Below are positions 42,308 through 51,725 of a stretch of DNA of 64,000 nucleotides, in pieces. A program made the translations under genes and the position numbers. How positions within the stretch are numbered: the first letter of the stretch is position 1; every line of letters begins with the position of its first letter. The stretch is from Brevibacillus_D fluminis_A (lineage in GTDB: Bacteria > Bacillota > Bacilli > Brevibacillales > Brevibacillaceae), in contig NZ_CM125436.1 of the NCBI RefSeq assembly GCF_052072235.1, forward strand, positions 4,644,001-4,708,000, written 5' to 3'. The notes under the pieces were generated by a model. That model was not told the DNA's origin. It ran no database searches and was given only the letters and a program-made list of their open reading frames with translations.

Positions 42308-43711
42308 ATGAATGCTCGCAGCAAGTGGTTGATGATAGCCGTTGGACTGGGGATCTTATTGAACCCATTGAATTCCTCGATGATTTCTGTTGCGATCGCA
42401 AGGCTGCAACATGTGTACCGCCTCGATTTTACGGTTGTTTCCTGGATTATTTTTTCCTTTTACATTGCAAGCGCGATCGCTCAACCTGTGATGGGAAAGG
42501 CCAGTGATTTATTCGGGCCACGGAAAATATTTCTGACAGGGCTTGTTGTCTCCTTTGTTTCCTCTTTACTTGCTCCACTATCGCCAAATTTCGGGTGGCT
42601 CATCGTGTCCCGCATCGTGCAATCCATCGGAACAAGTATGCTGGTGGCGGTCGGAATGGCGATTGTGCGCATTCATATTACGGAGAAACAAGCGACTGCG
42701 CTGTCTGTTTTGTCGATTTTTTTATCCGGAGCGGCAGCCATTGGGCCTTTTGCTGGCGGGGTCTTGATCCAGTGGTGGGACTGGCAAGCGATCTTTATCG
42801 TCAATATTCCGTTCGTGGTCGCGAGCTTTCTATTTGCATGGCGGATGATTCCAAAGGGCGAACCGGCAGGAGCCGTCGCACGGGGCATGTCTTTTCGTAA
42901 ATGGTGGGATGTGATCGATGTATCGGGTATTCTGCTCTTCACCGTGGGGCTGGTTGCGCTGCTTGTTGGTTTACTGTCGGCAAAATCGTACGGACATGTC
43001 TCATGGTGGCATATCATTGTCGGGTTGATCGGGCTTTTGGCACTGGGGGCTTTCGTACGGCACGAGTTACAAGCGGTGTCACCCTTTATTCCTTTGCGTA
43101 CATTCGCCAACTATCCTGCCATGATGTGGGTCAACGTCCAATTCATGCTCGTGAACCTGCTTTTTTACGCGCTCTTTTTCGGGCTTCCGTCTTATTTGCA
43201 AATGGTGCGTCATGTCAGCGAGTTCCATACAGGGATTCTCATGCTAACCTTGGGCGCAAGCTCGCTCATCGCTTCTCCGCTGGCAGGAAAATGGATCGAT
43301 AAATCAGGGCCGCGCCCCGCATTGGTGACATCCGCAATCCTCATGACAGTGGGTTCCGTGTGGATCGTGACATTGAATCAAGCTTCACCGGTAATCAGCG
43401 TGACCTTTGCATTAGCTGCATTCGGTATGAGCAACGGGCTGAACGCCGTTGGGATGCAGGCAGCTTTGTTTCAAAGCTCTCCAAAAGAATTGACCGGTGT
43501 AGCCTCCGGACTCTTCCATACATCGAGATATTTGGGGACCATTTTATCTTCCTTGTTGACCGGCATCATTATGGGCGGTACGTTCAGTTTCGCCGGCTTT
43601 CGACTGCTGGGGATTTTCCTCACTGTCATTGCAGTAGCTCTGGTTTTTATGAGTTTGCGGCTTCGGAAGTCAGAACCATTGAAAGAGTCGAATGTAAGCA
43701 AGGTGTCATGA
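42308..43711 (+). CDS. MFS drug-efflux transporter, 14-segment DHA2 (EmrB/QacA) type
   Basis: 467 residues with about 14 hydrophobic segments. Loop 2-3 motif GKASDLFGPRKIF, motif C-like region FLSGAAAIGPFAGGVLI in segment 5. Proton-driven export of hydrophobic compounds is the family role. GGGGG lies 8-10 nt before the ATG. Divergent LysR regulator; ends at a strong terminator. Confidence 0.9.
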   Translation: MNARSKWLMIAVGLGILLNPLNSSMISVAIARLQHVYRLDFTVVSWIIFSFYIASAIAQPVMGKASDLFGPRKIFLTGLVVSFVSSLLAPLSPNFGWLIVSRIVQSIGTSMLVAVGMAIVRIHITEKQATALSVLSIFLSGAAAIGPFAGGVLIQWWDWQAIFIVNIPFVVASFLFAWRMIPKGEPAGAVARGMSFRKWWDVIDVSGILLFTVGLVALLVGLLSAKSYGHVSWWHIIVGLIGLLALGAFVRHELQAVSPFIPLRTFANYPAMMWVNVQFMLVNLLFYALFFGLPSYLQMVRHVSEFHTGILMLTLGASSLIASPLAGKWIDKSGPRPALVTSAILMTVGSVWIVTLNQASPVISVTFALAAFGMSNGLNAVGMQAALFQSSPKELTGVASGLFHTSRYLGTILSSLLTGIIMGGTFSFAGFRLLGIFLTVIAVALVFMSLRLRKSEPLKESNVSKVS

Positions 43712-43722
43712 CAGCCGCATAT

Positions 43723-43765
43723 AAAAACAGGGCAGTCTGCTTGAGCAGCACACGGCCCTGTTTTT
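43723..43765 (+). terminator. Rho-independent terminator after the MFS gene
   Basis: AAAAACAGGGC (43723-43733) pairs with GCCCTGTTTTT (43755-43765). Confidence 0.88.
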
Positions 43766-43873
43766 CGTTCGGGTGACATTATCCGTTTTTTCGCAGCCGT
43801 CCTGCTGCATTTTCCACCCATTCCCTCCACTTGCGCCGATTTTGCCCGAGTACGGATTTCATCAATTCGAGAA

Positions 43874-46800
43874 TCAGGCAAAATCATCGCGCCTGTCTTT
43901 GTCATAAGGCAACGTCATCGTCACTTTCGTCCCTTTCCCCGGCTCTGAACGAATGGTCAGGCTGGCGTCCGGAATGGCCTCGAGGCGACGGCGAATATTG
44001 GCGACGCCGATCCCGCCGTCGCCTTCTTTTTTGCGTTCACCTTTGGACAAGAGAGCGAGCACCTCAGCAGGAATGCCGATGCCGTCATCCGCGACCTCGA
44101 TTACGATCTGCCGCTCTTCCGCCTGAATCGTCAAGGTCACCTCGCCGCTTCCTTCTTTTTCAAACAGCCCGTGGCGTATCGCGTTTTCAACAAACGGCTG
44201 GATGCTTAACGAAGGAATTTCTGCCTGCAGCAGGCTTTCATCGACACTGCACGTAAAAGCGAAGCGATCGCCAAAGCGCGCTTTTTCAATTTCCACATAG
44301 GCTTCGACCAGATCAAGCTCCCGCTCAAGGGTCACAAACAGTTTGCTGCGGTCCATGTCGAGAATAAAACGCAGGTACTGGCTAAGCATCGTGAGCAAAT
44401 AGGCTGCTTTTTGCCCATCCATATAGCAGAACCCAATGATGCTGCTCAAGGCATTGTACAGAAAATGAGGTTTGATTTGCGCCTGATGAAACGCTTGTTC
44501 ATGTTGAATGGCGTCTCGAATCGAGGTTTTCATCGCAAGCAGCGTCTGAATCCGCGCGATCAATGTTTTCGCGTCAAACGGCTTGGTCAGATAATCGTTC
44601 GCACCCGCCCGATAGCCGAGCGCGATGTCGTGCGGCGTATCTTTGACCGTCGCAAACAAGATCGGCAAATCGAGGATGGAATGCTGCTGCCTCAGCTGCT
44701 GGCACAGCTCGATGCCAGACATGCCGGGCATCATGACATCCAGGATGATCAAATCGATCCGTGGGTGGATCTGCATTTTGTCGAGCGCTTCTTTAGCGGA
44801 AAAAGCGGTGATGACGTTATAGCGATACTGCTTCAAAATCGTCACGAGCACGTGGATATTCGTGGCCTCGTCATCTACGACCAGGATCGTCTGCCCATGC
44901 TGCCCATCGAAATCAAGCGATGCATCGTGCCGGCCATCGTTCGTTGCCCTCACCGTTGCCGCAGCGATTTCCTGATCGGCTGGCTGCACCGGTGAGACCG
45001 GCAGCGTAAAGGCCATGCGCGTTCCTTCTCCGACCTGGGACCACGCCACCTTGATTTCGCCTCCCATTCGCTCGACCAGCTTGCGGCTGATGTACAAGCC
45101 GACTCCCATGCTGGTGTATCCATCGCGCGGCAGCGGCTGGTCCAGCTGTTCAAAATAGCCGAAAATCGCCTCATGCTTGTCATGCGCAATGCCTGTCCCT
45201 GTATCTTCAACCGAAACCGTCACCATGCCATCGGCGCCGCTCGCCTTCACGGTAATGGAGCCTTGGTCGGTATGCTTGATTGCGTTGTGCACGAGATTGT
45301 ACATAATTTGGCGCAGCCGGTTTTCGTCTGCCAACACCCACACCTGATCGCCCACCTGGTTGTCCAGCCAGACATCTTTTCCAGCCAGCTCGAAGCGCAG
45401 CACATCGAACACCATCTGCGTTACGACCCGCACATCCACCACTGTAGGCGAAAGCCGCAACTCGCCGTGCTTCAGCCGCGTCACATCGATCAGGTCATGG
45501 ATCAGCATCGACAGCTTGATCGACGTATCCTTGATAAGCCGCAAATTTTGGCTTTGCTTGGGCGATAACGGGTCTTCCCCGCTTTCCAGCAGGTAAGTCG
45601 CAATGTTTTGGATTCCGTGGAGCGGCGTCTTCATTTCGTGCGACGTGTTCGCCAAAAATTCGTCCTTCAGCTCGTTCGACACCGCCAATTGGCGCGAAAG
45701 GACTTCCGTCTGCTCGTACGCGGTGTTGAACCGGACTGCAAGCAAAATATTCATGAACGTGATGAAGCAGACAACCGCGATTTTGCTCCACATGTCAGTC
45801 AAGATCATATTATCCGCATACATGGAGCCGATCACGAGCGAAGCCATCAATGATCCGCTTGAACCGATGCAAAGCAAAAGCTCCTGCTGTGTAGCGGACG
45901 ACTCCAGGCGGTGTTTGATATACAAATAGATCATCCGAATCAGCATGAAGAGATGGGCAATCGTGATGTAAAACAAAAACGGCACTTTGATTTCGGAATA
46001 AACCGAATAGGGCAGCAGCAAGATGGCAGCGATGAAGACCGTGATCGGCATATTGATCCGCCGGAGGCTGCGGCTTGAGAGCAGGCGCTGGTCGATCGAC
46101 TGAAAGAACATCAATAGCAGCACCGCACTCGCATACATGCTCGCATCCTGCAATTTGTAGGCGAACTCAAACGGTAGGCCGGGAAGAAGCTGCAGCACGA
46201 TCTTCTCCCCATAAATCGATTCGTACAGCCCCAGGCAAACCATGTAGAAACCGCTGTACAAATAGGTCCGCTCCTTCATGCGCAAAAAATAAAACCCGAG
46301 ATGGTAGGAGCCCAGCAGCAAAAGGAACAACGTCGTGGCGATGTCAGCCCCGACCTGGATGCTGTTTACTTTGGCGATATTCTGATGCAGCCCGAACTGG
46401 ATCGGATTGACGATCCCGCCCGTAATGAACATGTAATTGGCGACCGGAATGACGATCTCTACTTCTTTGCCGCCGGGATAAAAAAATGCTTCATACGGCG
46501 TATTTCCGGGGACGTGTTCGGCCTTCTCAACAGCTGGCTTGCCGCTCGCGCCCTCCAGCTTTCCATTGATGAACAGCTGATGGGACATGCGGATACTGCG
46601 CATTTTGAGCCCCACGATTTCATCGGTCATCGAATTTGGCAACATCACCTTCAAGCGATAGGTGCCGTAACCTTTTCGGCTGTACGAATCGCCTTGGGCG
46701 GCTCCACCCTTCCATGGGCCCGGCACGCGAATATAGGAAGGCGGACCGCTTCTCCCTTCACGGAACGCGGAAGGCTCCAGCAGTTTCCCCGGATAAAACT

Positions 46801-46990
46801 CCCACTCGCCGTCAAGGGGAGCCATCCCTTTTTGCTGAAAATCCCACTGTGTCAAGTCCAGCACACCGTGCTTCGCCGATGGCGTATGGTCATAAGGTAT
46901 GGTTTGGTTATAGATACCCACGAAAATGGCGATCGAGAGCAAAAAGATGATGCCGATACCGAAAAGTTTGCGATGCATGCTTGCGTTCAA
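43874..46990 (-). CDS. Hybrid sensor histidine kinase: 7TM-DISM, HisKA/HATPase, receiver, and a second LytS-type kinase module
   Basis: 1038 residues. Order: N-terminal membrane helix (about 8-27); extracellular 7TMR-DISM sensor domain (about 45-205); seven membrane segments (about 210-420); HisKA with His451 in NTSHEMKTPLHG and HATPase (about 440-665); receiver domain (about 700-820) with Asp751 in LIILDVMMPGMSG and Lys803; then a second kinase of the LytS/YehU type with His842 in IKPHFLYNALSS and an ATPase (about 920-1030). Start TTG 46990 has GGAGGGA about 9 nt upstream; ATG four codons later lacks spacing. No response regulator gene is adjacent, so its output partner is elsewhere. Confidence 0.88.
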   Translation of the reverse strand: MNASMHRKLFGIGIIFLLSIAIFVGIYNQTIPYDHTPSAKHGVLDLTQWDFQQKGMAPLDGEWEFYPGKLLEPSAFREGRSGPPSYIRVPGPWKGGAAQGDSYSRKGYGTYRLKVMLPNSMTDEIVGLKMRSIRMSHQLFINGKLEGASGKPAVEKAEHVPGNTPYEAFFYPGGKEVEIVIPVANYMFITGGIVNPIQFGLHQNIAKVNSIQVGADIATTLFLLLLGSYHLGFYFLRMKERTYLYSGFYMVCLGLYESIYGEKIVLQLLPGLPFEFAYKLQDASMYASAVLLLMFFQSIDQRLLSSRSLRRINMPITVFIAAILLLPYSVYSEIKVPFLFYITIAHLFMLIRMIYLYIKHRLESSATQQELLLCIGSSGSLMASLVIGSMYADNMILTDMWSKIAVVCFITFMNILLAVRFNTAYEQTEVLSRQLAVSNELKDEFLANTSHEMKTPLHGIQNIATYLLESGEDPLSPKQSQNLRLIKDTSIKLSMLIHDLIDVTRLKHGELRLSPTVVDVRVVTQMVFDVLRFELAGKDVWLDNQVGDQVWVLADENRLRQIMYNLVHNAIKHTDQGSITVKASGADGMVTVSVEDTGTGIAHDKHEAIFGYFEQLDQPLPRDGYTSMGVGLYISRKLVERMGGEIKVAWSQVGEGTRMAFTLPVSPVQPADQEIAAATVRATNDGRHDASLDFDGQHGQTILVVDDEATNIHVLVTILKQYRYNVITAFSAKEALDKMQIHPRIDLIILDVMMPGMSGIELCQQLRQQHSILDLPILFATVKDTPHDIALGYRAGANDYLTKPFDAKTLIARIQTLLAMKTSIRDAIQHEQAFHQAQIKPHFLYNALSSIIGFCYMDGQKAAYLLTMLSQYLRFILDMDRSKLFVTLERELDLVEAYVEIEKARFGDRFAFTCSVDESLLQAEIPSLSIQPFVENAIRHGLFEKEGSGEVTLTIQAEERQIVIEVADDGIGIPAEVLALLSKGERKKEGDGGIGVANIRRRLEAIPDASLTIRSEPGKGTKVTMTLPYDKDRRDDFA

Positions 46991-47141
46991 AAAAGAGTCT
47001 CCCTCCGCTCACTCTAGCCTCACCTTCATGATAACACCCCTTGCTCACAAAAAACTCACAAACATTGGGAGACGATTGCCTTCCTTCTAGAGAAACAGGC
47101 ACTCCCGCAACGGAGCGCCTGCATGGTTGGAGCTGACTTTT

Positions 47142-48082
47142 TTAATGGGCTTTGGCTTCTCCACCAGAAAGCCTTTTCCTTTTTGCCCGCTTTCGTCCGA
47201 ACACGGCATACACAATCCATGCGCCGAGCGCGGTGACTGCGATCAGGCCAAAATACACATTGCTGTAAATCGCAGCGGCTCCCGGAACCGCAAGCGGATT
47301 GAACGGCGACACCGTACCCGTATGATCGATCATTTTGCTGATCACCGCACCGCTCACGGCGCCTGCCATGAAGTTCGTCAACGAAAAAATCCCCAATCCC
47401 ACCCCCGTCTGGCCAGCAGGCAATGTCGTCGACACCACTTTTGTCGTCGAGACTTGGAAAAACGACATCCCGACATTCACAAGCACAAGGCAGGCGGCGA
47501 CAATCCATGCCACGTGTCCGCTTGCGATAGAAAGAGCAAATTGGCCCAGCATCATCAGCAACAGCCCGATGAAGAGGACGAACAGGCTGCCTTTGCGGTC
47601 GGCCCACTTTCCGCCGTACCGTCCCAGCAGCGCGGCGCTCATCGCCCCGGGAACATCACGAGTCCCATCATGCCGGTTTCCAGGCCTGCCACGTTGTGCA
47701 GCATCATCGGCGTGACCAGCAAGATCGCAAAGGATGCTCCGGAAACGAGAAAGCAGGTGATCAGGGCGCTTCTGTACGGGGCATTGGCCAGAAGCGGCAG
47801 CTGAAGAAACGGCTGCGCTGCTGTTCGCATGCGGACTGTGAAAAGCACAAGCAAGAGCAGGCTGACCAGCAAAAACCAGCCGTTCCACCGCGTGATGCAG
47901 AGCATGAAGGAAGCGACCGTCCCTGCGAGCAAAACAGCTCCCGGGAAATCGAACGAACCTGGCCGCGTTTCCTCGCGAGGCAGCCATTTGCGAAAAAACG
48001 GCACCGTCACGAGCGTGATGATGGAAATGAGAAACAAATACTGCCATTTCCAGTGATTGTCAACGGGGCAATTGTACCGTAA
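47142..48082 (-). pseudogene. TetL/DHA2-like MFS efflux gene, 5'-truncated and frameshifted
   Basis: Two overlapping frames together read as the C-terminal two thirds of a 14-segment TetL-like exporter. The first (from about 48082 to 47650) covers NHWKWQYLFLISIITLVTVP to GMMGLVMFPG; the second continues AMSAALLGRYGGKWADRKGS to the end. The break is at a GGGG run: one missing G in TTCCCGGGGCGATGAGC would rejoin the frames. The first five or six membrane segments are missing: the reading frame opens at a stop just before the queC promoter. It could be a sequencing slip at the G run, but the missing N-terminus shows it is broken anyway. Confidence 0.8.
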
Positions 48083-48089
48083 TTAACCA

Positions 48090-48120
48090 TTGGCAAGCCT
48101 GCCGTTCGCTGTAGTATAAT
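48090..48120 (+). promoter_or_regulatory. Promoter of the queCDEF operon
   Basis: Perfect TATAAT at 48115-48120 with a TTGGCA 19 bp upstream (48090-48095). The transcript would begin about 55 bp before the preQ1 aptamer. Confidence 0.65.
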
Positions 48121-48180
48121 GAGGAACGTCTGGCATCTGCCTGACGACAATTTCAGAAGACATCCATGCGCCATGCATGG

Positions 48181-48216
48181 GAGAGGTTCGCGAACTCCCT
48201 CTATAAAAAACTAAGG
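48181..48216 (+). ncRNA. preQ1-I riboswitch aptamer
   Basis: Contains the class I core: GAGAGGTTCGCGAACTCCC (48181-48199), TCT, then the A-rich tail ATAAAAAACTAAGG that folds back as an H-type pseudoknot. It lies upstream of queC, first gene of preQ1 synthesis, and just before an intrinsic terminator, so preQ1 binding should stop transcription. Confidence 0.93.
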
Positions 48217-48249
48217 AAAACAATGCCCTTGGTATTGTTTTGTTTTTTT
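48217..48249 (+). terminator. Riboswitch-controlled terminator
   Basis: AAAACAATGCC and GGTATTGTTTT form the stem, followed by TGTTTTTTTC. The aptamer's 3' end abuts it, the usual layout for transcriptional control. Confidence 0.88.
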
Positions 48250-48369
48250 CTGAAAAACGTTTTTCACGAGAACCACGAAAGACGTTTTTCACTAGGGTGG
48301 ACACGGCCGCATGCGGTCGCACGTTCAAGAACTCTCTTTCTTCGTTCAAACGAAAAGGAGATGGAGAGA

Positions 48370-49032
48370 ATGAAGCAAGAAAAAGCCGTTGTTGTTTTTA
48401 GCGGCGGACAGGACAGCACGACATGCCTGTTCTGGGCAAAAAAACAGTTTGGCGAGGTGGAAGTGCTCACCTTCAACTACGGGCAGCGCCACAAGCAGGA
48501 AATCGAATGCGCACGCGCCATTGCCGCCGAGCAAGGCGTCAAGCACACGATTTTGGACATGAGCCTGCTGAATCAATTGGCCCCCAATGCACTCACCCGC
48601 GACGATGTGGCGATTGAACAAAAGGAAGGCGAGCTACCTTCTACATTTGTGGACGGACGCAACCTCCTGTTCCTCTCGTTCGCTGCCGTCTACGCAAAAC
48701 AGGCGGGCGCCCGCCATCTGGTGACCGGCGTCTGCGAAACAGATTTCAGCGGCTATCCGGATTGCCGCGACATTTTTGTAAAGTCTCTCAATGTCACGTT
48801 GAATCTGTCGATGGACTATTCATTCGTGATCCACACCCCGCTTATGTGGCTGAACAAAGCCGAAACGTGGAAGCTGGCGGATGAGCTGGGCGCTTTTGAC
48901 TATGTGCGCGAAAAAACGCTCACCTGCTACAACGGCATCATCGGCGACGGCTGCGGCGAATGCCCGGCCTGCAAACTGCGCAAAGCCGGCCTTGTCTCGT
49001 ATTTGGCCGAACGTCAGGGGGCGAATGCGTAA
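48370..49032 (+). CDS. queC: 7-cyano-7-deazaguanine synthase
   Basis: 220 residues. ATP-dependent conversion of 7-carboxy-7-deazaguanine to preQ0. P-loop SGGQDSTT near residue 13; C-terminal zinc site CYNGIIGDGCGECPACKLR. ATG 48370 has AAAAGGAG at suitable distance; longer in-frame starts would lie in the riboswitch. First gene of queCDEF. A degraded partial copy of this gene lies at about 54215-54350. Confidence 0.95.
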   Translation: MKQEKAVVVFSGGQDSTTCLFWAKKQFGEVEVLTFNYGQRHKQEIECARAIAAEQGVKHTILDMSLLNQLAPNALTRDDVAIEQKEGELPSTFVDGRNLLFLSFAAVYAKQAGARHLVTGVCETDFSGYPDCRDIFVKSLNVTLNLSMDYSFVIHTPLMWLNKAETWKLADELGAFDYVREKTLTCYNGIIGDGCGECPACKLRKAGLVSYLAERQGANA

Positions 49033-49500
49033 ATGAGTGGTTTCTACGATTTTCGCATTGTGGAAGGCTTGCAAAAATTCGGCACAGACATTCAAAAAGA
49101 GCAGCTGAAATATCACAAGAAACGGGTGCTGGTCAGCAAGGAATTCACCTTTGACGCCGCCCACCATCTGCACTGCTACGAAGGAAAATGTAAAAATCTG
49201 CACGGTCATACGTACAAAGTCGTGTTCGGCATCAGCGGTTACGCCGACGACATCGGGATCGTGATCGATTTTGGCGATATTAAAAAGATTTGGAAAGAAC
49301 ACATTGAAATCCATCTCGACCACCGGTACTTGAATGAAACGCTCCCCTTGATGAACACGACAGCGGAAAACATGGTCGTCTGGATTTTCGAGCAAATGGA
49401 AAGCCAGCTGACAAACGGAAACCGCGTCGAATTCGTCCGCTTGTTCGAAACGCCGACGAGCTATGCCGAAGCAAGACGGGAGTGGATGTACGGTGAGTAA
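49033..49500 (+). CDS. queD: 6-carboxy-5,6,7,8-tetrahydropterin synthase
   Basis: 155 residues. Zinc enzyme turning dihydroneopterin triphosphate into carboxytetrahydropterin. Zinc His residues in FDAAHHLHCYEGKCKNLHGHTY-type motif (His pair plus HGH, with the catalytic Cys). Starts directly after the queC stop; overlaps queE by 8 bp. Confidence 0.95.
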   Translation: MSGFYDFRIVEGLQKFGTDIQKEQLKYHKKRVLVSKEFTFDAAHHLHCYEGKCKNLHGHTYKVVFGISGYADDIGIVIDFGDIKKIWKEHIEIHLDHRYLNETLPLMNTTAENMVVWIFEQMESQLTNGNRVEFVRLFETPTSYAEARREWMYGE

Positions 49501-50221
49501 CATTCCGGTTTTGGAAATTTTCGGCCCCACGATTCAAGGGGAAGGCATGGTGATCGGGCAAAAAACGATGTTCGTCCGCACCGCTGGCTGCGACTACCGT
49601 TGCAGTTGGTGCGATTCCGCGTTTACGTGGGACGGCACGGCGCAGGACCAAATCCGCCAGCTGTCGCCTGAAGACATTTTGGTCGAGCTGCGCGAGCTTG
49701 CCCAGGATCGTTTTTCACACGTGACCATTTCAGGAGGCAATCCCGCCCTAATCAAAAACATCGGCGAGCTGGTGGAACTTCTGCATGCAAACGGCATCCG
49801 CACCGCCATCGAAACGCAAGGGACCAAGTGGCAGGACTGGCTGCTCGAGATCGACGAGGTCACGATTTCGCCCAAGCCGCCAAGCTCCGGCATGACCACC
49901 GACTTTTCCCTCCTGGACGCGATGATTGAAAAACTGACGGCCAACCCGCGCAAAAATCCGTTCAGCCTGAAGGTTGTCGTGTTCGATGAGCAAGATTTCG
50001 AGCATGCGCGGACCATCCACCACCGTTACCCGCAGGTGCCCTTCTTTTTGCAGGTCGGCAATGATGACGTCCATCTCGCGGACGACGAAGCGCTGCGCAA
50101 TCAGCTGCTGGCCAAATTCGAGTGGCTGATCGACCGGACCATGGCCCAAAGCGACATGAACGACGTCAAAGTGTTGCCGCAGCTGCATGCGCTAATGTGG
50201 GGCAACAAACGCGGCGTCTGA
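49493..50221 (+). CDS. queE: 7-carboxy-7-deazaguanine synthase (radical SAM)
   Basis: 242 residues. Radical SAM enzyme with the CX3CX2C cluster motif in RTAGCDYRCSWCDSAF, followed by HVTISGGNPAL. Makes the deazaguanine ring from carboxytetrahydropterin. GTG 49493 lies inside the queD end, with GGGAGTGG upstream; an in-frame ATG 30 bp earlier is inside queD and has none. Confidence 0.94.
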   Translation: MSNIPVLEIFGPTIQGEGMVIGQKTMFVRTAGCDYRCSWCDSAFTWDGTAQDQIRQLSPEDILVELRELAQDRFSHVTISGGNPALIKNIGELVELLHANGIRTAIETQGTKWQDWLLEIDEVTISPKPPSSGMTTDFSLLDAMIEKLTANPRKNPFSLKVVVFDEQDFEHARTIHHRYPQVPFFLQVGNDDVHLADDEALRNQLLAKFEWLIDRTMAQSDMNDVKVLPQLHALMWGNKRGV

Positions 50222-50263
50222 GCGATTTTTTGCGAATGAACATGAATGAGGAGCGTATGCGCC

Positions 50264-50788
50264 ATGACAGATAAAACGACGATGAATGAAAACACGAACA
50301 ACCAATCCCGCGACTTGTCACACCTGACATTGCTCGGCAACCAAAATACCGCCTACAACTACCAGTATGATCCGAGCGTGCTGGAGACGTTTGACAACAA
50401 ACATCCATACCGCGACTATTTCGTCAAATTCAACTGCCCGGAATTCACGAGCCTTTGCCCGATGACCGGCCAGCCTGATTTTGCCACGATTTACATCAGC
50501 TATGTGCCGGATATTAAAATGGTCGAAAGCAAATCGCTCAAGCTGTACCTGTTCAGCTTCCGCAACCACGGCGACTTCCACGAGGATTGCGTAAACATCA
50601 TCATGAACGATTTGATCAAACTGATGGACCCGCGCTACATCGAAGTCTGGGGCAAATTCACCCCGCGCGGCGGCATCTCCATCGATCCATACTGCAATTA
50701 CGGCAAGCCCGGGACGAAATATGAGCAGATGGCGGAGTATCGGATGATGAATCATGATCTGTATCCGGAGAAGGTGGATAATCGGTAG
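50264..50788 (+). CDS. queF: NADPH-dependent 7-cyano-7-deazaguanine reductase
   Basis: 174 residues, the single-domain (YkvM) type. Reduces preQ0 to preQ1. Active-site Cys in FTSLCPMTGQPDFATIYI and the signature ESKSLKLYLFSFRNHG. ATG 50264 has AGGAG about 10 nt upstream. Last gene of the operon; a rearranged copy of its 3' half lies at about 54350-54610. Confidence 0.94.
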   Translation: MTDKTTMNENTNNQSRDLSHLTLLGNQNTAYNYQYDPSVLETFDNKHPYRDYFVKFNCPEFTSLCPMTGQPDFATIYISYVPDIKMVESKSLKLYLFSFRNHGDFHEDCVNIIMNDLIKLMDPRYIEVWGKFTPRGGISIDPYCNYGKPGTKYEQMAEYRMMNHDLYPEKVDNR

Positions 50789-50800
50789 AGGTAAGTACGG

Positions 50801-50833
50801 AAGAACCCTTGATGTATAAGGATTCTTCTTGTT
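50801..50833 (+). terminator. Weak terminator after queF
   Basis: AAGAA-C-CCTT pairs with AAGG-A-TTCTT; the tail TTCTTCTTGTTT is T-rich but interrupted. Confidence 0.5.
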
Positions 50834-50866
50834 TGCGCAACGTTCATAATTAGTCGTTTTTTGCCC

Positions 50867-50900
50867 TTGGGGACGGTTTTCGTCCCCAATTCGTCCCCAA
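50867..50900. repeat. GGGGACG-type inverted repeat (REP-like)
   Basis: TTGGGGACG (50867-50875) and CGTCCCCAA (50881-50889) are a perfect 9-bp inverted repeat with a 5-nt loop; a second CGTCCCCAA follows at 50892-50900. The sequence resembles REP elements moved by Y1-type REP transposases. No copy was seen elsewhere in the window. Confidence 0.5.
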
Positions 50901-50913
50901 AATTCTAAGTGCT

Positions 50914-51621
50914 AATTATAGTGAGTTAAAAAATCGAAAAGCTTACGGTACACGAAAGATCAAAGTCAAGCTCCAGGAACGCGGATTCGTCGTCTCCAGA
51001 CGTCGAATGGGTCGGATCATGAAGGAGCAAGGGCTCGTTTCCACCTACACTGTGGCTCAATATAAACCCTATAAAATCGCTTCTAATGAAGCAACTACGG
51101 GGAATGTTCTGGACCGTGAGTTCGAGCAGGAGGAAGCCCAACGTTTCGTTGTCAGCGATCTGACTTATGTGAAGGTTCAGAACCGATGGCATTACATTTG
51201 TGTGCTGGTCGATTTGTTCAATCGAGAGATCATTGGTCATAGTGCAGGTCCAAATAAGGACGCTGCTCTGATTTCTCGTACTTTTGCGAGCGTCAAAGGC
51301 GATTTACGTCAGATTCAGTGGTTTCATACTGACCGTGGCAGCGAATTTAAAAATCAAAAGATAGACGAACTTCTGGAGACGTTTGAAATCGGCCGATCCC
51401 TAAGTACGAAAGGCTGTCCATACGATAACGCTATGGCTGAAGCCACCTACAAAATCATAAAAACAGAGTTCGTGAACCAGATAAACTTCCATAGTCTTCG
51501 TCATCTGAAACTGGAATTGTACGGTTACGTTAATTGGTTCAACAAGCATCGCATTCACGGGACATTAGGCTATATGACGCCTGTTCAGGATCGCCAAGAA
51601 CCCCTTAAAATAGTTGTCTGA
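50914..51621 (+). pseudogene. IS3-family transposase OrfB, 5'-truncated
   Basis: The open frame starts at about 50914 without a start codon (ELKNRKAYGTRKIKVKLQ), with a possible internal ATG at 51007. The DDE core is complete: Asp in VVSDLTYVK, Asp in HTDRGSEF, Glu in NAMAEATYK. The N-terminal end of OrfB and all of OrfA are gone, so it cannot make a normal OrfAB transposase. Confidence 0.8.
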
Positions 51622-51641
51622 TTTACTGTTGACAATCCACT
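50914..51641 (+). mobile_element. Truncated IS3-family (IS150-like) element
   Basis: Only the 3' part of an IS3-type element remains: most of orfB and the right end CTGTTGACAATCCACTGA (about 51626-51643), which looks like the terminal inverted repeat. The left end and orfA are missing. Confidence 0.75.
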
Positions 51642-51725
51642 GAGCCTTAGTTGTACTTATGTCGACAGGAGTTTTATAAATTCCTATCGACCAAAAAAAG
51701 GGGCCGCGCCCATGAGTAGTTATTT

